Shown here in pieces: positions 15,945 to 24,671 of a DNA stretch of 64,000 nt. Each line of letters starts with the position of its first letter. The stretch's first letter is position 1. The notes beneath the pieces are model-generated. The model ran no database searches, had not been told where the DNA came from, and saw only the letters and a program-made list of their open reading frames with translations. The position numbers and the translations under genes were made by a program. Source of the DNA: Chitinophagaceae bacterium (GTDB lineage Bacteria; Bacteroidota; Bacteroidia; Chitinophagales; Chitinophagaceae); NCBI GenBank assembly GCA_016710745.1, contig JADJVB010000005.1, positions 310,001 through 374,000 on the forward strand, in the 5' to 3' direction.

Positions 15945-17387
15945 TTGATGCTGGAAACTGTGACAAATAAGGAACATGATGAAGCCAGGCAGGGTGAAGC
16001 CTTTGCACCTTTTGCATTGGACGTGACTGTTTACAAAAAGCATTTCTATATTGAAAGTTACGGCTGCGCCATGAATTTTGCCGATAGCGAAGTTGTGGCT
16101 TCGATCTTACTTGAAAACGGATTTGGCGCTACCAGAAATCATCAGGAAGCTGATCTCATTTTTATAAATACCTGCTCCATTCGTGAAAAAGCGGAGACGA
16201 CCGTAAGAAAACGCCTGACCGAATTCCGCCAGTTAAAACGGGAAAAACCGGGCATGCTGGTAGGTGTTTTAGGTTGTATGGCTGAGCGTTTAAAAGAAAA
16301 ATTTTTAGAAGAAGAAAGGCTGGTCGATATCGTGGTGGGGCCCGATGCCTACCGCACCTTACCCGGTTTAATTGAAGAAGCCGAAACCGGCCAAAAAGCA
16401 GTGAATGTTTTACTGAGCCGCGATGAAACCTATGCCGATATAGCGCCGATACGCCTGAACAGCAATGGTGTTAATGCTTTTGTGAGTATCATGCGGGGAT
16501 GCAATAATATGTGTTCGTTTTGTGTGGTGCCCTTTACCCGCGGACGGGAAAGGAGCCGAGATGCGCAATCAATCATCAACGAATGCAGATCGTTGTTTGA
16601 AGAAGGTTACCGCGAAGTGACCTTGTTGGGACAGAATGTAGATAGTTACCACTACACGCCAACCCAAGCCCCCGGCCCCCAGGGGGCCCGGGGGGGGGCC
16701 GTAACATTCGCTCTGCTCCTCGAACAGGTTGCCCTCATATCTCCCCTGCTGCGGGTTCGTTTTTCAACTTCGCATCCAAAAGACATTACTGATGACGTAT
16801 TACATACCATGGTGAAATACGAAAACATCTGTAACTATATTCACCTGCCGGTTCAAAGCGGCAGCAGCCGGGTGCTGCAAATGATGAACCGCACGTATAG
16901 CCGCGAATGGTATATCGCCAAAGTGAACCGCATCCGGGAACTGATCCCTGATTGTGGCATTTCAACCGATATGATCACCGGCTTCTGTACCGAAACTGAA
17001 GAGGACCATCAACAATCATTAACCCTGATGGATTATTGCAAATACGATTTGGCATACATGTATTATTACAGTGAACGACCGGGAACCCTTGCTGCCAGGA
17101 GATTTGAAGACGATGTACCCCTTGACGTGAAAAAACGCAGGCTGCAGGAAATGATCGATCTGCACCGGATTCATTCGCTGCAAAGTATGCAACGTGATGT
17201 AGGGAAAACGTTTACCGTTTTGGTGGAAGGTGTATCAAAAAAAAGTGACAATGACCTGATCGGCAGAACCGGTCAGAATAAAGTGGTGGTATTTCCAAAG
17301 GGAAATCTGAAGCCGGGAGAATATATTCATGTCAAAATAGACAAATGTACAGCTGGCACATTAATTGGAATCCCGACTGCACAATAA
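15945..17387 (+). CDS. miaB: tRNA-2-methylthio-N6-dimethylallyladenosine synthase MiaB
   Basis: 480 residues. The N-terminal UPF0004 domain has ESYGCAMNFADSE, NTCSIREKAE and LGCMAERLKE (the auxiliary cluster cysteines). The radical-SAM cluster is CNNMCSFCVVPFTRGRERS (CxxxCxxC). A TRAM domain closes the protein (GKTFTVLVEGVSKK onwards). It adds a methylthio group to i6A37 of tRNA. Between SYHYTPTQ and AVTFALLLEQ the variable loop is encoded by a very G/C-rich palindrome (16668-16700, including G9), giving APGPQGARGG. The frame survives, so the enzyme is probably active. Confidence 0.96.
   Translation: MMLETVTNKEHDEARQGEAFAPFALDVTVYKKHFYIESYGCAMNFADSEVVASILLENGFGATRNHQEADLIFINTCSIREKAETTVRKRLTEFRQLKREKPGMLVGVLGCMAERLKEKFLEEERLVDIVVGPDAYRTLPGLIEEAETGQKAVNVLLSRDETYADIAPIRLNSNGVNAFVSIMRGCNNMCSFCVVPFTRGRERSRDAQSIINECRSLFEEGYREVTLLGQNVDSYHYTPTQAPGPQGARGGAVTFALLLEQVALISPLLRVRFSTSHPKDITDDVLHTMVKYENICNYIHLPVQSGSSRVLQMMNRTYSREWYIAKVNRIRELIPDCGISTDMITGFCTETEEDHQQSLTLMDYCKYDLAYMYYYSERPGTLAARRFEDDVPLDVKKRRLQEMIDLHRIHSLQSMQRDVGKTFTVLVEGVSKKSDNDLIGRTGQNKVVVFPKGNLKPGEYIHVKIDKCTAGTLIGIPTAQ
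16668..16700 (+). repeat. G/C palindrome inside miaB
   Basis: Left arm C5-GG-C5, central A, right arm G5-CCC-G9: a near-perfect hairpin in otherwise A/T-moderate coding DNA. It encodes a Pro/Gly-rich loop. It looks like an inserted intergenic-type repeat that kept frame; its G9 tract is also prone to sequencing error. Confidence 0.6.
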
Positions 17388-17501
17388 GAAGGGATCAGTG
17401 AAATCAACTTAATACCACGGCAGCTGATTTGAAACTTGAGTTATGGAAAAGCATTTAAAACATTTTTAATCTAAATTTCCCCCAAAAAGGGGTTAGCGGG
17501 T

Positions 17502-18725
17502 ATGGAGCTACAATCAATAAAAAACCGGTACGGTATCATCGGCAATTCGCCGGCACTGAATCATGCCTTGAATATCGCCGTGCAGGTTGCCAATACCGAC
17601 CTGAGCGTACTTATCAATGGAGAAAGCGGTGTGGGCAAAGAAGTCTTCTCGCAGATCATACATTCTTTAAGTGCCCGTAAACACAATCCTTTTATAGCCG
17701 TAAACTGCGGTGCTATTCCCGAAGGAACCATCGACTCCGAATTATTTGGACATGAGAAAGGATCTTTTACCGGGGCTGTTGACAGCCGCAAGGGCTATTT
17801 TGAAACCGTAAATGGCGGCACCATCTTTTTAGATGAGATCGGTGAATTGCCCCTGGGCACACAGGCCCGCCTGTTACGGGTGCTCGAAGCCGGCGAATAC
17901 ATACGGGTGGGCAGCAGCAAGGTTCAAAAAACCGATGTTCGGGTGATCGCGGCTACCAATAAAGAACTGATAGAATATACCCAAACCAACAAGTTCAGGG
18001 AAGATCTGTATTATCGCTTAAACACAGTACCCATCAGGGTTCCGGCATTAAGAGACCGAAAGGAAGACATCTATTTATTATTCAGAAAATTCGTTACCGA
18101 TTTTGCCGATCGGTACAAGGGTAACCCGGTACAACTGGATGAGGGCGCAAAAGACGTGTTAATTAACTATCCATGGCCGGGTAATGTGCGGGAATTGAAG
18201 AATATTGCAGAACAGATCTCCGTACTCAGCCAGGAAAAGCAGATCAACGCCAATACCATGAAAAGCTTTTTACCCGAACATAATTATTCAAGACTGCCGG
18301 TTTTGGCTGGCGGTGCGGGCTCCATAAGCCACTCAGAATTTGCGAACGAAAGAGATATCTTGTACAAACTTTTCTTTGATATGAAAAAAGATGTAAATGA
18401 ATTGAAGAAGATGTTTTTCGACCTGCTACAAAATCCGAATATTGCGCAGCATGCGTCGGTATATAATGACGAGTCGTTCGCCGAGTTAAGCAACAGTCAA
18501 CAAAATCATTCCCCGTCTAAGCCGGTATTTCTGCCACAGCATAATGATGGCATTGCCCAGCATGAAGATGTAGAAGAATCATTGAGCATCGTTGACAAGG
18601 AAAAAGAATTGATCATTAAGGCATTGAAGAAACATAAAGGAAAACGTAAGGACGCCTCCCTTGATCTCGGCATCAGTGAACGTACGTTGTACCGTAAATT
18701 AAAAGAGTATGATATTGACGAATAG
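17502..18725 (+). CDS. Sigma-54-dependent transcriptional activator without receiver domain
   Basis: 407 residues. The AAA+ domain begins almost at once: Walker A GESGVGKE (40-47), the sigma-54 contact loop as GSFTGA (87-92; GAFTGA in most), Walker B GTIFLDEIGEL, and the RVIAATNKEL and YPWPGNVRELKN segments. A linker of about 120 residues leads to a Fis-type helix-turn-helix at the C-terminus (KGKRKDASLDLGISERTLYR). It lacks a phosphorylation or ligand domain, so activity is probably set by expression or a partner. It overlaps the lptE start by 17 bp, and the order regulator, lptE, TPR gene, secG is common in Bacteroidota. Confidence 0.93.
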   Translation: MELQSIKNRYGIIGNSPALNHALNIAVQVANTDLSVLINGESGVGKEVFSQIIHSLSARKHNPFIAVNCGAIPEGTIDSELFGHEKGSFTGAVDSRKGYFETVNGGTIFLDEIGELPLGTQARLLRVLEAGEYIRVGSSKVQKTDVRVIAATNKELIEYTQTNKFREDLYYRLNTVPIRVPALRDRKEDIYLLFRKFVTDFADRYKGNPVQLDEGAKDVLINYPWPGNVRELKNIAEQISVLSQEKQINANTMKSFLPEHNYSRLPVLAGGAGSISHSEFANERDILYKLFFDMKKDVNELKKMFFDLLQNPNIAQHASVYNDESFAELSNSQQNHSPSKPVFLPQHNDGIAQHEDVEESLSIVDKEKELIIKALKKHKGKRKDASLDLGISERTLYRKLKEYDIDE

Positions 18726-19329
18726 ACAAAAAGCTATTGGCTATGAGCTGTTAGCTGTTGGTTTACATCAATCTAAAATCGGCCCACAGGGCCCTGCGGG
18801 CGATCTAAAATCTGCAATTAGCCCCATCAGGCTTCTGGCAACCTGCTTTCTGCTACTGGCCACTTTCAACTTCGCTACCTGCAAATATGGTTTTAAGGAT
18901 ATTGGCGGGCTTGATGCAGACGTAAAAACCTTCCGGGTAAATTATTTTGAAAATAAGGCCGAATATAAAAATCCGCAACTGAGTCCGCAGATCACCGAAA
19001 AATTAAAACAAAAGATCATCAGTACAACCCGCCTCAGGCAAACCAACGATGATGATGCGCACTATGATATCAGCGGTTTTGTTTCGAGCTACTATACCAG
19101 TACATCAGGGATCAGTGCCAATAATACCAGCCTGAACAGGCTGACAGCAAATTTCCATGTCATTTTTAAAAATACCCTTGATCAGACCAAAAATTTTGAA
19201 AGCGATGTAACCTATAGTGTTGATTTTGATGCTAACCTCAGTTTATCACAGGTAGAGCAATCCAAGGGTGATGAGATCGCTAAAAATTTAACCGAGGCTA
19301 TTTTTAATAAGATCTTTTCTAATTGGTAA
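18709..19329 (+). CDS. lptE: LptE family lipoprotein with repeat-derived N-terminal extension
   Basis: 206 residues from the ATG at 18709. The lipoprotein signal appears only at residues 41-58 (RLLATCFLLLATFNFATC, lipidated Cys58), followed by KYGFKDIGGLD, usual for Bacteroidota LptE. LptE plugs LptD and helps deliver lipopolysaccharide to the outer membrane. The first 40 residues are encoded by a repeat-like stretch (18727-18835), so the true start is unclear: no ATG lies nearer the signal, only non-standard codons. Either an unusual start or a repeat insertion at the head of the gene is likely. Confidence 0.8.
   Translation: MILTNRQKAIGYELLAVGLHQSKIGPQGPAGDLKSAISPIRLLATCFLLLATFNFATCKYGFKDIGGLDADVKTFRVNYFENKAEYKNPQLSPQITEKLKQKIISTTRLRQTNDDDAHYDISGFVSSYYTSTSGISANNTSLNRLTANFHVIFKNTLDQTKNFESDVTYSVDFDANLSLSQVEQSKGDEIAKNLTEAIFNKIFSNW
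18727..18835 (+). repeat. Repeat-like stretch at the head of lptE
   Basis: Contains gctgttagctgttgg-type strings, two copies of atctaaaatc about 46 bp apart, and a G/C hairpin (ggcccacagggccctgcggg). Similar pieces occur at 23486-23522 and 24628-24660. It appears as an insertion into the 5' part of lptE. Confidence 0.5.
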
Positions 19330-19349
19330 TGCCTTCATAGATTTGTACG

Positions 19350-20300
19350 ATGCAGCAAAACACGCCTATTTTTGAATCCCTGTTTAACAGAAAACTCTCT
19401 GAACCGGATACTGTTGAATTCCTGAAACGTGTAACCGCTGACTATCCCTATTTTTCACCTGCGCAATTTTACCTGTTGCAACAATCAAAATCAGACTCGG
19501 TTGATTTTGAAAAACAGGCGTTAAAAACAAATTTGCTTTTCAATAGTCCGCATTGGTTACATTTTCAATTGGCAACAGTTGATAAAGAAGAACAGTTTAA
19601 CGAAACTGAACCGGTACAGCCGGTTGAAGCGGTTATGCCCGAAAACATTATTGATCCGCCTGCCGTAGCCGAAAATTTCGATGGGGTTGAGGAACCTGGT
19701 GATGTGGAGGTTGAGCAGGTGGCTCTCCCGGCCGATAACGGGGCTTTCGCAGATGAAAATAAACAGGCAGAACCTCTTGTGGAAATTGCGCCTGTATCAA
19801 TCGTTGAATCTGCCTTACAAATGGCTGATGAATCGCCGGATGATACGGATCTTCCCGAACAGACAGAACCGGGGTTAGAACCGATGCATATTGAATTAAA
19901 GATGCCCGAACAAAAAAACAACCTCCATGAGGCCATGCTTTTTGAGCCGATGCATGTGGTTGATTATTTTGCCTCACAGGGTATTAAATTATCGGAAGAC
20001 GTACAAGCCGGCGATAAACTGGGTAAGCAACTGAAAAGCTTCACCGAGTGGCTTAAAACCATGAAAAAAGTACATGAGGCTGATGCATCGGTGCCCGCGG
20101 CAGAAACTGATGAAAATATACAAACACTGGCCGAAAACAGCAATACAGAAGCCGAGGTGATCACCGAATCGATGGCCGAGGTATTTGCCAGGCAGGGTAA
20201 ACTGTCCAAAGCAAGGGAACTGTATCAAAAATTAAGTTTGCTCAATCCTGCTAAAAGCACTTACTTTGCAGCCAAAATAGAAAACTTAAAAGGAATATAA
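19350..20300 (+). CDS. Hypothetical protein with acidic linker and C-terminal TPR-like segment
   Basis: 316 residues, cytosolic. Three parts: an N-terminal helical domain (residues 1-75), a long acidic, Pro/Val-rich low-complexity linker (about 76-200), and a C-terminal domain ending in EVFARQGKLSKARELYQKLSLLNP, a single TPR-like helix pair. I do not recognise a function. It lies 20 bp after lptE and one base before secG, so it is likely translated with them. Confidence 0.7.
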   Translation: MQQNTPIFESLFNRKLSEPDTVEFLKRVTADYPYFSPAQFYLLQQSKSDSVDFEKQALKTNLLFNSPHWLHFQLATVDKEEQFNETEPVQPVEAVMPENIIDPPAVAENFDGVEEPGDVEVEQVALPADNGAFADENKQAEPLVEIAPVSIVESALQMADESPDDTDLPEQTEPGLEPMHIELKMPEQKNNLHEAMLFEPMHVVDYFASQGIKLSEDVQAGDKLGKQLKSFTEWLKTMKKVHEADASVPAAETDENIQTLAENSNTEAEVITESMAEVFARQGKLSKARELYQKLSLLNPAKSTYFAAKIENLKGI

Positions 20301-20301
20301 T

Positions 20302-20562
20302 ATGTTAGTTTTATTTGGAATTTTAGTGATAATTGCCTCCGTGATCCTGGGTATGATCGTATTGATTCAAAACCCCAAAGGCGGTGGCTTATCCAGCAGT
20401 TTTGGCGGATTTGGTAACCAGATCATGGGTGTTAAACAAACAACCGATGTATTGGAGAAAGGAACCTGGTTATTTGCAGGTATCGTGGGTATTCTGTGTG
20501 TACTGTCGCCCGCTTTTATTCCAAAGCAGGGAGCAGCAGGTTCAGCCCCAATAAAGATCTGA
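20302..20562 (+). CDS. secG: Protein translocase subunit SecG (tail truncated by a frameshift)
   Basis: The 86-residue frame contains both SecG helices: the N-terminal hydrophobic helix, then IQNPKGGGLSSSFGG, the conserved cytoplasmic loop, then LFAGIVGILCVLSPAF. SecG assists SecYEG export. After GSAP the frame stops early. Adding one C in the C4 run at 20546-20549 opens a Pro/Thr-rich tail (NKDLIEGISTKVPSATT and so on) to a TAA at 20652-20654, which would give 117 residues as in relatives. The core is intact, so function should remain even if the indel is real. Confidence 0.93.
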   Translation: MLVLFGILVIIASVILGMIVLIQNPKGGGLSSSFGGFGNQIMGVKQTTDVLEKGTWLFAGIVGILCVLSPAFIPKQGAAGSAPIKI

Positions 20563-20674
20563 TTGAAGGTATTTCTACAAAAGTTCCGTCGGCAACAACG
20601 CCTCCCCCAAATACCGCAACACCGGCCGGGGTAGATACGAACGCAGGAAAATAAACGTAAAATAATATGTTGAA

Positions 20675-20704
20675 CCCCGTCATAAACAGACGGGGATTTT
20701 TATT
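20675..20704 (+). terminator. Rho-independent terminator after secG
   Basis: Perfect seven-pair stem CCCCGTC / GACGGGG with a seven-base loop, followed by ATTTTTATTT. It lies 20 bp after the restored SecG stop (20654) and 13 bp before mltG. Confidence 0.85.
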
Positions 20705-20717
20705 TATTTTGTAAACC

Positions 20718-21764
20718 ATGAAAAAGAAAATTATTACAGGTATTATTTTGATCGCAGGCTTTGCCGGTGGGTTTGCAGCCTGGCAGTTATTCGGCCCAAA
20801 CGTTTCGGCTCCCGAGGGCAAATTTTTTTATATCAAAACCGGTTCCACTTACAACGAGGTAAGGCAATCCTTACTTGATCAAAAAGTGATCAGTGGTGCC
20901 TTTTTTTTCGATATGGTTTCCAAACAACTCAAATATCCAAAGCTTGTAAAAGCAGGGCGTTATCAAATTAAAAATGGCAGCAGTATTTACAGCCTGCTAC
21001 GTAAACTTCGTTCGGGTGATCAAACAGCCGTAAACCTGGTGATCAATAAATTAAGACTGAACCAAGACCTGGCACAAAAAATCGCAGCTAATTTTGAATG
21101 TGATTCAGCGTCCGTTATGCAGGTGTTGACAAACGGGGAATCCATGGAAAAATATGGTGTTGATCAAAACACTATCCTGACGATTGTTATACCCAATACC
21201 TATAGCTTTTTCTGGAATTCAACGGCCGAAAAGATCATCGATAAACTGTACCGGGAAAAAGAAAAATTCTGGAACGAAGAGCGGCTGGCCAAAGCCCGCA
21301 ACATGAACCTCACGCCGGTACAGGTGTATACGATGGCCAGTATCGTTGAAGAAGAAACCAACAAAGCTGATGATAAGGGCAAAATTGCCAGCGTGTATAA
21401 AAACAGGCTCGCAGCGGGTATGAAACTGCAAGCCGACCCGACGGTGAAATTTGCTTTACAGGATTTCGGGCTCAAAAGGATCTTATTGAAACACCTGAAC
21501 TACCCTTCGCCGTTTAATACTTATGTAAATACCGGTTTACCACCCGGCCCGATATGCACACCGTCCATCAATACCATTGATGCGGTTTTGAATGCACCCG
21601 AAACGAATTATATTTTTTTTGTGGCCAAACCCGATTTTAACGGGTACTCCAATTTTGCAACTTCCTACAAAGAACATATGGTTTATGCGAAAGCTTACCA
21701 GGATGCACTGGATAGTTTGATCAGGGCAAAAGCTAATCAAACGAACATGAATAAAACAGAATAA
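20718..21764 (+). CDS. mltG: Endolytic peptidoglycan transglycosylase MltG
   Basis: 348 residues with one N-terminal membrane helix (residues 4-25) and a periplasmic YceG domain. Diagnostic segments are ASIVEEETNKADDKG, with the catalytic glutamate in IVEEET, GMKLQADPTVKFAL, and YNTY-like SPFNTYVNTGLPPGPICTPS. MltG cuts nascent glycan strands and helps set their length. Its own transcript is likely because a strong terminator precedes it. Confidence 0.95.
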   Translation: MKKKIITGIILIAGFAGGFAAWQLFGPNVSAPEGKFFYIKTGSTYNEVRQSLLDQKVISGAFFFDMVSKQLKYPKLVKAGRYQIKNGSSIYSLLRKLRSGDQTAVNLVINKLRLNQDLAQKIAANFECDSASVMQVLTNGESMEKYGVDQNTILTIVIPNTYSFFWNSTAEKIIDKLYREKEKFWNEERLAKARNMNLTPVQVYTMASIVEEETNKADDKGKIASVYKNRLAAGMKLQADPTVKFALQDFGLKRILLKHLNYPSPFNTYVNTGLPPGPICTPSINTIDAVLNAPETNYIFFVAKPDFNGYSNFATSYKEHMVYAKAYQDALDSLIRAKANQTNMNKTE

Positions 21765-21838
21765 CGTACCCCGAAAATACCGGTATATTACCCGACAGAA
21801 AAACGAAGTAGTATCTTTCAGGATCAGTTGTACAGAAC

Positions 21839-22813
21839 ATGACCAAATTAGAGCGCATAATCATAACCAAAACACCGGTTGCTTTTATTTTAAAAAAAAG
21901 CAAACACTGGTACCTGCCCGGTTTTGAAGGTGTACCGCTTTACGACGTTAGCCGCTTTTTTTATTACCAGGTAAAAAAAGTTGGCCTAACCGAAAGGGCA
22001 TCTGCCATTGCCTATAATTTTATCATGGCCATACCGCCATCTTTTTTATTTCTTTTTACGTTGATCCCCAATTTGCCTTTTATCAAAAAGCGGGAAATCC
22101 TAAAACAGCTTTCCCTCATTATTAAAGATATTATTCCGGCTGAGGGATACAATAAAACGATCATTGATTTTATTAAGGTCACATTTTTTGATACCCCTGT
22201 ATTCGGGTTGTTGTCTTTTGGTTTATTGCTGGCACTCTTTTTTGCCAGCAATGCCATGATGGGGCTGATGCGTTCTTTCAACAAAAACTATATCGGGTTC
22301 GAAAAAAGAAAAGGATGGCACGACCGTTGGATCGCCATTCGCTTAACCACCCTGATATTCGGTTTAGTACTGGGCTGCCTGGTCATTTTAATGACACAGG
22401 GAGCCGTTTTAAAGTGGCTGGGTTTAAAAAATGGCTTCTGGCTCGACCTGATTGGCTATCTCCGCTGGCTGGTGATCGTTGGATTGATCTTTTATTCCAT
22501 TGCGTTTATTTACAAATATGCTCCGGCCGTTGAAAAGCGATGGAAACTCAATTCGCCCGGCACCATCCTGGCTACGTTTTTATGTATCCTGGCCTCCCTT
22601 GGATTTTCGTATTTCGTTAACAATTTTGGCCAGTTCAACGCTTTGTATGGCTCCATCGGCACGATCATTGTTTTAATGGCGCTTATTTTTATTAATTCGC
22701 TTGTATTGCTGATCGGGTTTGAGTTGAACGTAAGTATCAAATCGCTTAAATCCATTGCCGAAAAAAGGGAGGCTGAGGAAAAACTGCTGGAAGATGCAGA
22801 GAATAATACATGA
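21839..22813 (+). CDS. YihY/virulence factor BrkB family membrane protein
   Basis: 324 residues with six predicted helices. Family hallmarks are ERASAIAYNFIMAIPPSFLF near the first helix, LFFASNAMMGLMRSFNKNY, and LYGSIGTIIVLMALIFINSLVLLIGFELN near the end. Substrate is not established for the family. A charged tail (EKREAEEKLLEDAEN) follows the last helix. Confidence 0.9.
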   Translation: MTKLERIIITKTPVAFILKKSKHWYLPGFEGVPLYDVSRFFYYQVKKVGLTERASAIAYNFIMAIPPSFLFLFTLIPNLPFIKKREILKQLSLIIKDIIPAEGYNKTIIDFIKVTFFDTPVFGLLSFGLLLALFFASNAMMGLMRSFNKNYIGFEKRKGWHDRWIAIRLTTLIFGLVLGCLVILMTQGAVLKWLGLKNGFWLDLIGYLRWLVIVGLIFYSIAFIYKYAPAVEKRWKLNSPGTILATFLCILASLGFSYFVNNFGQFNALYGSIGTIIVLMALIFINSLVLLIGFELNVSIKSLKSIAEKREAEEKLLEDAENNT

Positions 22814-22862
22814 GTGGTTTTTACATAAAACCTTATCTGCTTATCTTTAAGAAAAAATAATT

Positions 22863-23486
22863 ATGAAAAAAATATTTTCCGCCCGTACTTTTTGGCTGAG
22901 TCTGACTGCTTTTGTTGGGTTAGCTGCACTTGCTTTTACTGTAGGCGACCCCATTCAAATTGGCAGCACCATGCCCAAGGCCGAGCTTAAAATGCAGAAT
23001 ATAGCCGGTGATCAAACGAGCATGAAAGAGGCGATGAAAAAAAATGGCGTTTTGGTGATGTTCAGCTGCAATACCTGTCCATACGTGATCAAAAACCAGG
23101 AACGCACCATGGCCATCAGTGCGTATGCGGTTAAAAACGATATCGGCGTTATCATCCTGAACAGTAATGAAGCCTATCGCGGCAATGAAGATAGTTTTGA
23201 TGCCATGAAAGCCTATGCCAAAGACCAGGGCTACACATGGAGTTATGTAGTTGATAGGAACCATGAAGTGGCTGATGCCTTTGGCGCCAACCGCACACCG
23301 GAATGTTTTTTATTTGATAAGAATTTAAAACTGGCCTACCATGGTGCTATCGACGACAGTCCATCGGATGTTTCGGCTGTTAAGCGTGTTCACCTGAAAG
23401 AAGCTATTAATGAAATGGTGGCCGGCAAGGAGATCACGGTAAAAGAGAGTCGTAGCGTGGGTTGTACGATTAAGCGGAAAAAATAG
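22863..23486 (+). CDS. Exported thioredoxin-fold redox protein (AhpC/TSA-like)
   Basis: 207 residues with an N-terminal signal or anchor. The active site CNTCPYV (VMFSCNTCPYVIKNQ) is a CxxC at the usual thioredoxin position, and AFGANRTPECFLFDKNLKLAYHGAIDD carries the cis-Pro region (TP) and a peroxiredoxin-like end. This family of thioredoxins with CPYV is widespread in Bacteroidota. Likely periplasmic thiol-disulfide chemistry. A bidirectional-type hairpin separates it from the convergent TlpA-like gene. Confidence 0.85.
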   Translation: MKKIFSARTFWLSLTAFVGLAALAFTVGDPIQIGSTMPKAELKMQNIAGDQTSMKEAMKKNGVLVMFSCNTCPYVIKNQERTMAISAYAVKNDIGVIILNSNEAYRGNEDSFDAMKAYAKDQGYTWSYVVDRNHEVADAFGANRTPECFLFDKNLKLAYHGAIDDSPSDVSAVKRVHLKEAINEMVAGKEITVKESRSVGCTIKRKK

Positions 23487-23522
23487 TTAGCTGTTAGCTT
23501 TTAGATATTAGCTGTAAGCAGG
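23486..23522. repeat. Short gctgttagct-type repeat
   Basis: Contains ttagctgttagct and ttagctgtaagc units just after the thioredoxin gene; related in wording to the stretch at 18727-18835. Confidence 0.35.
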
Positions 23523-23551
23523 CATTCAATGATTAAAGGAATTTACACAAG

Positions 23552-23580
23552 GCCTGGCATAAAATGCCGGGCTTTTTATT
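23552..23580. terminator. Hairpin terminator between convergent thioredoxin genes
   Basis: GCCTGGCAT, loop AAA, ATGCCGGGC, then TTTTTATT: a nine-position stem with one G-T pair. It terminates the plus-strand thioredoxin gene and touches the last codon of the minus-strand gene. Confidence 0.8.
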
Positions 23581-24490
23581 GGGGTTCACGGTCATGCTCT
23601 ATTGAATGATCGACTTGCCGCAGATCTTTTCGGGGTGCAAAATCCTGCTTATTGAGCAGCGTCCCTTTTGTGGCATCAGAAATATACAGATCAACTGTTG
23701 GTTTATACCCATCCAGATCAAAAGCGGCGTACCCGATCAATTGATCTGCGTTCACTTCATCACCTGTTTTAAGTGTGGTTGAACCCAGGTTCGAATAAGT
23801 GTAAAACAGTTTATCTTTTTCAACAATGATCACCTTCATGTGATCAATTTTGGCAATCGTATTCACCTTTCCACCGCTCACCGCATATACTGCACTATCA
23901 TCCGATCTAAATACGACAAAATCACCCGACGTATTATCAATTATTTCTGCTTCATTCATCGGCGATACATATTTAAAAGCAGCCGGCTCTCCTATCGCCT
24001 CTTTCACTGCTTTTTCAAATTCAGCCGCATTCATTTGGTCTTCCACAAATTTCCGGTAGCCATTACTGTTGTTAACGATTATGGTTGAAGGGATGGCACC
24101 ACTCCATTTTACATCAATAGCCGGACAAAAATGATCGGCATTGGTTTCATCCAGCCATACTAAGTTCGTATTGTAATTATTCTTTTTAGCGAAGCCGGCG
24201 ATCCTGTCCGGGTAATAAGACGGAAGGTCGACACTTACCAGCAACAGTTTTACTTTTTGACTTTTGTATCGCTCCACAATCCTGATGAAATCGGGTATTT
24301 CCTCAATACAGGGTTTGCAAAAAGTGGCCCAGAAGTTTACCACATAAACCGTATCGTTATTGGCTGAGTAAGATCTTACCACGTCTTCAATCTTCCATTT
24401 GGCAATGGCTTGGCTCCCCGGGGTGCTTTGTGCCTGCAAAGCAAATACAAAAGCTACCAGGGTAACCAGTAATATTAATCTTTTAATCAT
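23576..24490 (-). CDS. TlpA-like thioredoxin with C-terminal degenerate M23/LytM-like domain
   Basis: 304 residues from the ATG ending at 24490 (a TTG two codons upstream is also in frame). Signal peptide to about LQAQ. Residues 25-165 are a TlpA/ResA thioredoxin: NFWATFCKPCIEEIPDF (CxxC) and SGAIPSTIIVNN (cis-Pro). From about residue 180 the sequence changes to AVYAVSGGKVNTIAKID, KVIIVEKDKLFYTYSNLGST and LKTGDEVNADQLIGYAAFD, which resembles the LytM/M23 barrel but has none of the HxxxD or HxH zinc ligands. Such inactive LytM domains can bind or activate wall enzymes. The fusion is an unusual pairing; the second assignment rests on pattern only. Confidence 0.7.
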   Translation of the reverse strand: MIKRLILLVTLVAFVFALQAQSTPGSQAIAKWKIEDVVRSYSANNDTVYVVNFWATFCKPCIEEIPDFIRIVERYKSQKVKLLLVSVDLPSYYPDRIAGFAKKNNYNTNLVWLDETNADHFCPAIDVKWSGAIPSTIIVNNSNGYRKFVEDQMNAAEFEKAVKEAIGEPAAFKYVSPMNEAEIIDNTSGDFVVFRSDDSAVYAVSGGKVNTIAKIDHMKVIIVEKDKLFYTYSNLGSTTLKTGDEVNADQLIGYAAFDLDGYKPTVDLYISDATKGTLLNKQDFAPRKDLRQVDHSIEHDREPQ

Positions 24491-24557
24491 GCTCAAAAAT
24501 ACACAGAAATATACAAGCCCTGCCGCCTAAAACGTTAAATCAGGCGCGAAATTAGCT

Positions 24558-24589
24558 TTTGGCTAATCCCCCGTTTCAGATTAAATTTG
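24558..24589 (+). promoter_or_regulatory. Promoter of lpd: -33 TTTG, -7 TAAATTTG
   Basis: TTTG (24558-24561), 20 bp spacer, TAAATTTG (24582-24589). The predicted leader of about 75 nt carries a repeat hairpin (24642-24659) just before the start codon. Confidence 0.6.
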
Positions 24590-24641
24590 CACCCTGTTGG
24601 CCCAGATCAAGGCCTTCATTCGGATGTAAATCTAAAATCGC

Positions 24642-24659
24642 TCCCGATCACTATCGGGA
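24642..24659. repeat. Palindromic TCCCGAT/ATCGGGA hairpin in the lpd leader
   Basis: Seven-pair perfect stem with a four-base loop, preceded by atctaaaatc, a string shared with the lptE repeat. It ends 13 bp before the lpd start, where it could affect ribosome access. Confidence 0.5.
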
Positions 24660-24671
24660 CTAAAATAAAAA

